From: an uncultured Granulosicoccaceae bacterium
Lineage (GTDB): Bacteria; Pseudomonadota; Gammaproteobacteria; Granulosicoccales; Granulosicoccaceae
Direction: 5' to 3'
DNA length: 10,201 nucleotides
Assembly: GCA_937951695.1 (NCBI GenBank)
Contig: CALFBL010000319.1
Span: 1-10,201 of the forward strand
Shown: in pieces, positions 7,091-10,201 of the stretch
Layout of the letters: every line of letters begins with the position of its first letter
How positions within the stretch are numbered: position 1 is the first letter of the stretch
The notes under the pieces: model-generated
Databases searched by the model: none
What the model saw: the letters and a program-made list of their open reading frames with translations, nothing else
Told to the model about the DNA's origin: nothing
Made by a program: the position numbers and the translations under genes

Positions 7091-7531
7091 ATGTCGATTA
7101 TCGAACCGCTCGAAACTCCGCGCCTCAGTGCCGCTGACTTTATGAAACTGTGCGACGAACAGCTCCCGTTTGCTGGGTTGATCGGTATGCAAATTGATTA
7201 TTTCGGCACCGATCGGGTCGATCTACGAGCCATTTACAACAAAGATTTTCTGCGCCCAGGTGGAACTGTTGCAGGCCCTGTCATGATGGCTCTGGCCGAT
7301 GCCGCCATATACGGTGCTGTACTTGCGCGGCTTGGGCCGGTAGCCTTAGCGGTGACGACCCATTTGTCGATCGACTTTTTGCGAAAACCCGGGCCCGCTG
7401 ATGTGATCGCCAGTGCCCATTTGCTAAAACTAGGCAAGCGTCTGGCCGTCGGTGATGTGCTGTTGACCAGCGATGCAGACGGAAAATTAGTAGCCAGAGC
7501 CAGTGCGACTTACTCTATCCCGAGCGCTTGA
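7091..7531 (+). CDS. PaaI-family hotdog-fold thioesterase
   Basis: This 146-residue protein is about the normal length for a single hotdog domain of the PaaI/acyl-CoA thioesterase superfamily, which hydrolyses acyl-CoA esters to free acid and CoA in the cytoplasm, usually as a tetramer. The central helix segment GGTVAGPVMMALADAAIYGAV (roughly residues 57-77) carries an acidic residue, D70, where PaaI enzymes have their catalytic aspartate. It is followed by a beta strand with THLSIDFLRKP (90-100), the typical family continuation. The usual HGG before the helix is replaced here by AGP, so activity and substrate need testing. The start at 7091 gives a full-length domain, but no good ribosome binding site is close; AGGGA lies about 17 bases upstream. 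It is divergent from the crotonase gene, and the two may share substrates. Confidence 0.88.
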   Translation: MSIIEPLETPRLSAADFMKLCDEQLPFAGLIGMQIDYFGTDRVDLRAIYNKDFLRPGGTVAGPVMMALADAAIYGAVLARLGPVALAVTTHLSIDFLRKPGPADVIASAHLLKLGKRLAVGDVLLTSDADGKLVARASATYSIPSA

Positions 7532-7633
7532 AACCCGACAGTGATGCTGGAACTGCAGCCTTGCAAAACTGCAGGGCAGGTCAACGCCGCGCTGCGACGC
7601 TAAAACCCTTGAGCCCCAATCAGGAACGAAAAC

Positions 7634-8326
7634 ATGAGTGATGCAACGGATCGTCCCCCGATCAAAGCCTGCGTGTTTGACGCTTACGGTACCCTGTTTG
7701 ATGTGCACTCAGCGGTGAATTCGCTGGCAGAAAAAGTCGGCCCTCGGCACGCTGAGCTCTCGGCCACCTGGCGCAAGAAGCAGCTGGAATACACGTGGCT
7801 AAGAAGTCTGATGAACCGATACGAAGATTTTTGGCAAGTCACGGGCGATGCGTTGGATTATGCGATGGATGAATGTGGATTATCTGACAATGCCTTGCAC
7901 GCCGATCTCATGCACGCGTACTTATCACTGAAGCCGTTTCCCGAGGTAAAGGCTGTGCTCACACTGCTAAAACGTTCAGGGATTCCAACAGCGATTCTTA
8001 CCAACGGTTCTCCTGCCATGATTGATGCTGCGGTGAACAGCGCAGGCCTTAACGACGTGATCGATCACAATTTGTCGGTACACGAGCTAAATCTTTATAA
8101 ACCCGATAATCGCGTGTACCAGTTAGCGGTCGATGCCTTAGGAATTTCAGCACAGAGCATCTCATTTCAATCCTCCAACGCTTGGGATGCCAGCGGGGCA
8201 GCGGCGTTTGGTATGCAGGTCGTCTGGATCAATCGTTACTCGCAACCTCCCGAGCGTTTGCCGGGTAAGCCGGTTGCCATTTTTGACAATTTATCCGGGC
8301 TGCCGGGTTTGGTTGGGGTGTGTTAA
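7634..8326 (+). CDS. L-2-haloacid dehalogenase (HAD type II)
   Basis: This 230-residue HAD-superfamily hydrolase resembles L-2-haloacid dehalogenase, which displaces halide from short 2-haloalkanoic acids with inversion to give D-2-hydroxy acids. FDAYGTLFDV supplies nucleophile D16 and T20. W46-R47 in WRKKQLEYTWLRSLMNRY matches the arginine that holds the substrate in the Pseudomonas enzyme L-DEX. TNGSP (123-127) is motif II, KPDNRVY supplies K156 and Y162, and SSNAWD supplies S180, N182 and D185. Residue T123 takes the place of a serine in L-DEX, a conservative change. The active-site set is otherwise complete, so this is a confident assignment by family, although natural substrates may not be halogenated. 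AGGA (7622-7625) lies 8 bases before the ATG and fixes the start. The gene follows the thioesterase by 102 bases. Confidence 0.92.
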   Translation: MSDATDRPPIKACVFDAYGTLFDVHSAVNSLAEKVGPRHAELSATWRKKQLEYTWLRSLMNRYEDFWQVTGDALDYAMDECGLSDNALHADLMHAYLSLKPFPEVKAVLTLLKRSGIPTAILTNGSPAMIDAAVNSAGLNDVIDHNLSVHELNLYKPDNRVYQLAVDALGISAQSISFQSSNAWDASGAAAFGMQVVWINRYSQPPERLPGKPVAIFDNLSGLPGLVGVC

Positions 8327-8343
8327 TGCCGCCAAGCATTCTC

Positions 8344-8359
8344 GAACAAAAGGTTGTTC
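8344..8359. repeat. Perfect 6-base inverted repeat with 4-base centre
   Basis: GAACAA (8344-8349) and TTGTTC (8354-8359) form a perfect dyad around AAGG, in the 73-base gap between the dehalogenase stop and the nucleoside hydrolase start. It could be an operator half-site pair or an RNA hairpin with a tetraloop. There is no T tract after it, so it is not a standard terminator. Its spacing does not match the LexA boxes I know. Confidence 0.4.
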
Positions 8360-8399
8360 TACAGTTTATTCAAACCCTAGCTTGAGGCACAGCGCTGCA

Positions 8400-9398
8400 A
8401 TGAAATACCGAGTGATTCTGGACACTGATCCGGGCGTCGACGATGCGATGGCGATTGCCTTGTGCGTGGTGCACCCTGAGATCGAACTCATGGCATTGAC
8501 CACCGTGTTTGGTAATGTCAGCGTCGAGCAATCCACGCGCAACGCGCAGTATGTGCTGGATGTCTTCGGATCCATCCACACCGTCGTGTCGCAAGGCGAG
8601 GCGCAACCGGTGATACAGCCCCCCAGGCCTCATTCTGAGAGTGTCCATGGCGATGATGGGCTGGGCAACTGCTACGACGAGGCGAGGGTACTGAACCAGG
8701 ACGCCGCTCATGCCAACCTGCACCCGCTGTCCGCAGCCGATTACATCATTGAACAGACCCGACAGTTTCCGGGGGAAATCACGCTCATCGCGGTGGGGCC
8801 TTTGTCTAATGTGGCCCAAGCGCTTGCTCGTGAACCGCAATTGCCCGCTCTGCTGCGCGGCCTCATTATTATGGGCGGGGCGCTGGATGAGCCTGGCAAC
8901 GTAACGCCGGTGGCGGAAGCCAATTTTTTTAACGATCCGCACGCCGCCGACCAGGTTCTGGCGGTGGACTGGCCGGCAACCGTTATTGGCCTTGATGTAA
9001 CTCATAAAATCATGGTGACCGACTCGCAACTCGCCCGGTTGCGCGATGAGGCGGGAAATACCGGTAAACTATTGTGGGAGTCGAGCCGTTTCTACGTTGA
9101 CTTTTACGTTCGCAAGGGCGCTGCCAAAGGCGCTGCCGAGCCCTCTTGCGCAATGCACGATGCTGCGGCGGTGCTGTATCTGTTGATGCCCGAGGCTTTC
9201 GGTACAGTGGCTGGGCGCTCACGGGTCGTGGACAGCGGGATCGCCTTGGGCCAGTTGACCTGTGATCGCAAGGGTTATGACTATTCACTGCCACATTGGA
9301 AAGCCGCTACCCCCAGCACAGCCATAGCACTGACGGTAAACGCGGACTTGGCTCGACAGGAATTTCTGGAGCAACTGTGCACACACCATCTGACATGA
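8400..9398 (+). CDS. Nucleoside hydrolase, inosine/uridine-preferring family
   Basis: This 332-residue enzyme belongs to the calcium-dependent IUNH family, which splits the N-glycosidic bond of ribonucleosides to free base and ribose during salvage. The N-terminal ILDTDPGVDDAMA places the metal ligands at D10, D14 and D15. N39 in VFGNV, VHGDDGLG (82-89), IMGG (157-160), NFFNDPHAA (175-183) and GLDVTHK (197-203) follow in the family order. MHD (252-254) gives the catalytic histidine H253 and calcium ligand D254. The length is typical. The frame stays open upstream to 8187, but those bases lie inside the dehalogenase, and the ATG at 8400 starts directly at the family N-terminus, with GAGG 12 bases before it. 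Base preference (purine or pyrimidine) is not readable. The TGA stop overlaps the next start (ATGA), so the lipoprotein downstream is probably co-translated. Confidence 0.94.
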   Translation: MKYRVILDTDPGVDDAMAIALCVVHPEIELMALTTVFGNVSVEQSTRNAQYVLDVFGSIHTVVSQGEAQPVIQPPRPHSESVHGDDGLGNCYDEARVLNQDAAHANLHPLSAADYIIEQTRQFPGEITLIAVGPLSNVAQALAREPQLPALLRGLIIMGGALDEPGNVTPVAEANFFNDPHAADQVLAVDWPATVIGLDVTHKIMVTDSQLARLRDEAGNTGKLLWESSRFYVDFYVRKGAAKGAAEPSCAMHDAAAVLYLLMPEAFGTVAGRSRVVDSGIALGQLTCDRKGYDYSLPHWKAATPSTAIALTVNADLARQEFLEQLCTHHLT

Positions 9399-10201
9399 AA
9401 ACACAAAAAATGCCCAGATTGACCCCAGGGATATCCCCTGCACTGATCCTGTTGGCAAGTGGGCTGCTCGGCGGTTGTGAATGGGTAGACGGTTCTGGTT
9501 CTGGTTCTGGATCGGAGAGCACTGAACTGACGGCTGTTGAAATTCAGTTTGGTGACGGGGAGACCTCAACTGTCGCTGCGGTCGATGAAAATGAAGCGTT
9601 GCTGATTACCACGGCAGCCAGTGAGCGAGAGGAGGTTAGCACCACCTATCGCTGGAGTGATCAGCCCATCACTGAAGGTTCCGCTGGGGACGCGCAGGAA
9701 ATGTGTAGCGTTGAAACCAACTTTTCCGCTGAGCTCGCTGTCGAGACGCTAACCGAGGCGTGTGAGCTCGAGGGCTGCCAGGTGACGTTCGAACAACGGG
9801 ACGTGTTGAGCAACGACGATGAGACGCTCGCCGTGTCCGTATCTATGGATTCCGCCAGCGATGACGCGGCGCAATTTATCGCGACCATGCCGAGAGTACG
9901 AGCACCGATAGCGCTTACCTACCGCTTGACTGCATCGGACAATCAAGGCGGTCTCGCGATTGCAGCGCATACCTTCTGCGTGAATTCAGTGAATGAGCCG
10001 CCGCTGGCGCTTGATGATGTGTTCACGATGCGCGAGTCAGACGTGCTGCAGCCCTCACTGACTGAGCGTCATTTACTCAGTAACGATTCTGACGACAACG
10101 ATGTTCGAAACCAACCCCTGCGCGTGTTAACGACGCCAGCGCAGAGGCCGTTCGCAGCTGCTGCCTTCGAGCTGTTTGAAGACGGTACCTTTCGTTACGA
10201 A
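9395..10201 (+). CDS. Cell-surface lipoprotein with cadherin-like repeat, 3' end cut off
   Basis: The frame from the ATG at 9395 stays open to the window edge, so at least 269 residues are encoded and the C-terminus is missing. A lipoprotein signal peptide has a short charged N-terminus, a hydrophobic stretch (ALILLASGLL) and lipobox LGGC with lipidated cysteine C28. The next residue is glutamate rather than aspartate, favouring outer-membrane sorting. A Gly-Ser linker (33-40), encoded partly by three GGTTCT repeats (9491-9508), leads to an acidic, Thr- and Ser-rich region with four further cysteines (C104, C123, C128, C195). From about residue 201, EPPLALDDVF...LLSNDSD and later FEDGTFRYE fit the cadherin-like 'tandem-95' type of adhesin repeat. 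The protein is probably extracellular and structural or adhesive; I see no catalytic motif. The ATGA overlap with the nucleoside hydrolase stop implies translational coupling. Confidence 0.82.
   Translation, partial: MKTQKMPRLTPGISPALILLASGLLGGCEWVDGSGSGSGSESTELTAVEIQFGDGETSTVAAVDENEALLITTAASEREEVSTTYRWSDQPITEGSAGDAQEMCSVETNFSAELAVETLTEACELEGCQVTFEQRDVLSNDDETLAVSVSMDSASDDAAQFIATMPRVRAPIALTYRLTASDNQGGLAIAAHTFCVNSVNEPPLALDDVFTMRESDVLQPSLTERHLLSNDSDDNDVRNQPLRVLTTPAQRPFAAAAFELFEDGTFRYE
9491..9508 (+). repeat. Three tandem GGTTCT copies
   Basis: Three exact 6-base copies encode Gly-Ser pairs in the linker following the lipidated cysteine; a fourth Gly-Ser pair follows with different codons. In-frame copy-number change here would only lengthen or shorten the linker. 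Confidence 0.85.

Noticed and set aside
7553..7574. Two CTGCAG copies that could pair as a hairpin
   Set aside because: The stem is only 6 bases with mismatched flanks and no T tract, and each copy is itself a palindrome, so chance is likely.
8187..8399. 5' extension of the nucleoside hydrolase frame by 71 codons
   Set aside because: Most of it lies in another frame inside the dehalogenase gene, and the family N-terminus starts exactly at 8400.
8370..9029. Minus-strand open frame of 219 codons
   Set aside because: It is antisense to a motif-rich nucleoside hydrolase, and its Arg/His-rich composition is typical of a shadow frame.
1..10201. Mobile element, phage, toxin-antitoxin, defence system or CRISPR array
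   Set aside because: No transposase, integrase, terminal repeats, regularly spaced repeats or recognisable toxin or defence domains were seen on either strand.

Overview
The window looks like ordinary chromosome from a proteobacterium, most likely a free-living gammaproteobacterium. The reasons are mixed but moderate GC, tightly packed genes, a diderm-type lipoprotein, a GGDEF/EAL regulator, and several acyl-CoA enzymes of types common in marine and soil proteobacteria. This taxonomic guess rests on gene style only. I see no transposase, integrase, phage gene, CRISPR array, tRNA or rRNA.

Layout. Positions 1-232 hold the possible tail of an upstream gene and no recognised function. An AMP-forming acyl-CoA synthetase (233-1927, minus) is divergent from a CaiB/BaiF family III CoA-transferase (1976-3199, plus). 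After a spacer with two competing inverted repeats comes a plus-strand signalling cluster: an unrecognised small ORF (3365-3643), a single-domain Hpt phosphotransfer protein (3627-3986) and a REC-PAS-GGDEF-EAL regulator (3986-6190). Each overlaps the next. This cluster converges on a crotonase-fold protein of the ECHDC3 type (6210-6983, minus), which is divergent from a PaaI-like hotdog thioesterase (7091-7531, plus). Downstream on the plus strand lie a type II haloacid dehalogenase (7634-8326), an inosine/uridine-type nucleoside hydrolase (8400-9398), and a lipoprotein gene that starts inside the hydrolase stop codon (ATGA) and runs off the right edge (9395-10201).

How the genes may work together. 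The synthetase, CoA-transferase, crotonase homologue and thioesterase form, move, modify or hydrolyse CoA thioesters, so acyl-CoA metabolism is the common theme, although the signalling cluster splits them. The Hpt protein and the receiver-bearing regulator probably form the end of a phosphorelay that sets cyclic di-GMP; no histidine kinase is present here. The dehalogenase and hydrolase are salvage or catabolic enzymes.

The points most worth a second look are the crotonase homologue lacking both catalytic glutamates, the overlapping small ORF/Hpt/REC-GGDEF-EAL unit with an insertion in its GGDEF domain, the paired alternative hairpins after the CoA-transferase, and the truncated lipoprotein coupled to the nucleoside hydrolase. 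I found no clear previously undescribed multi-gene system.
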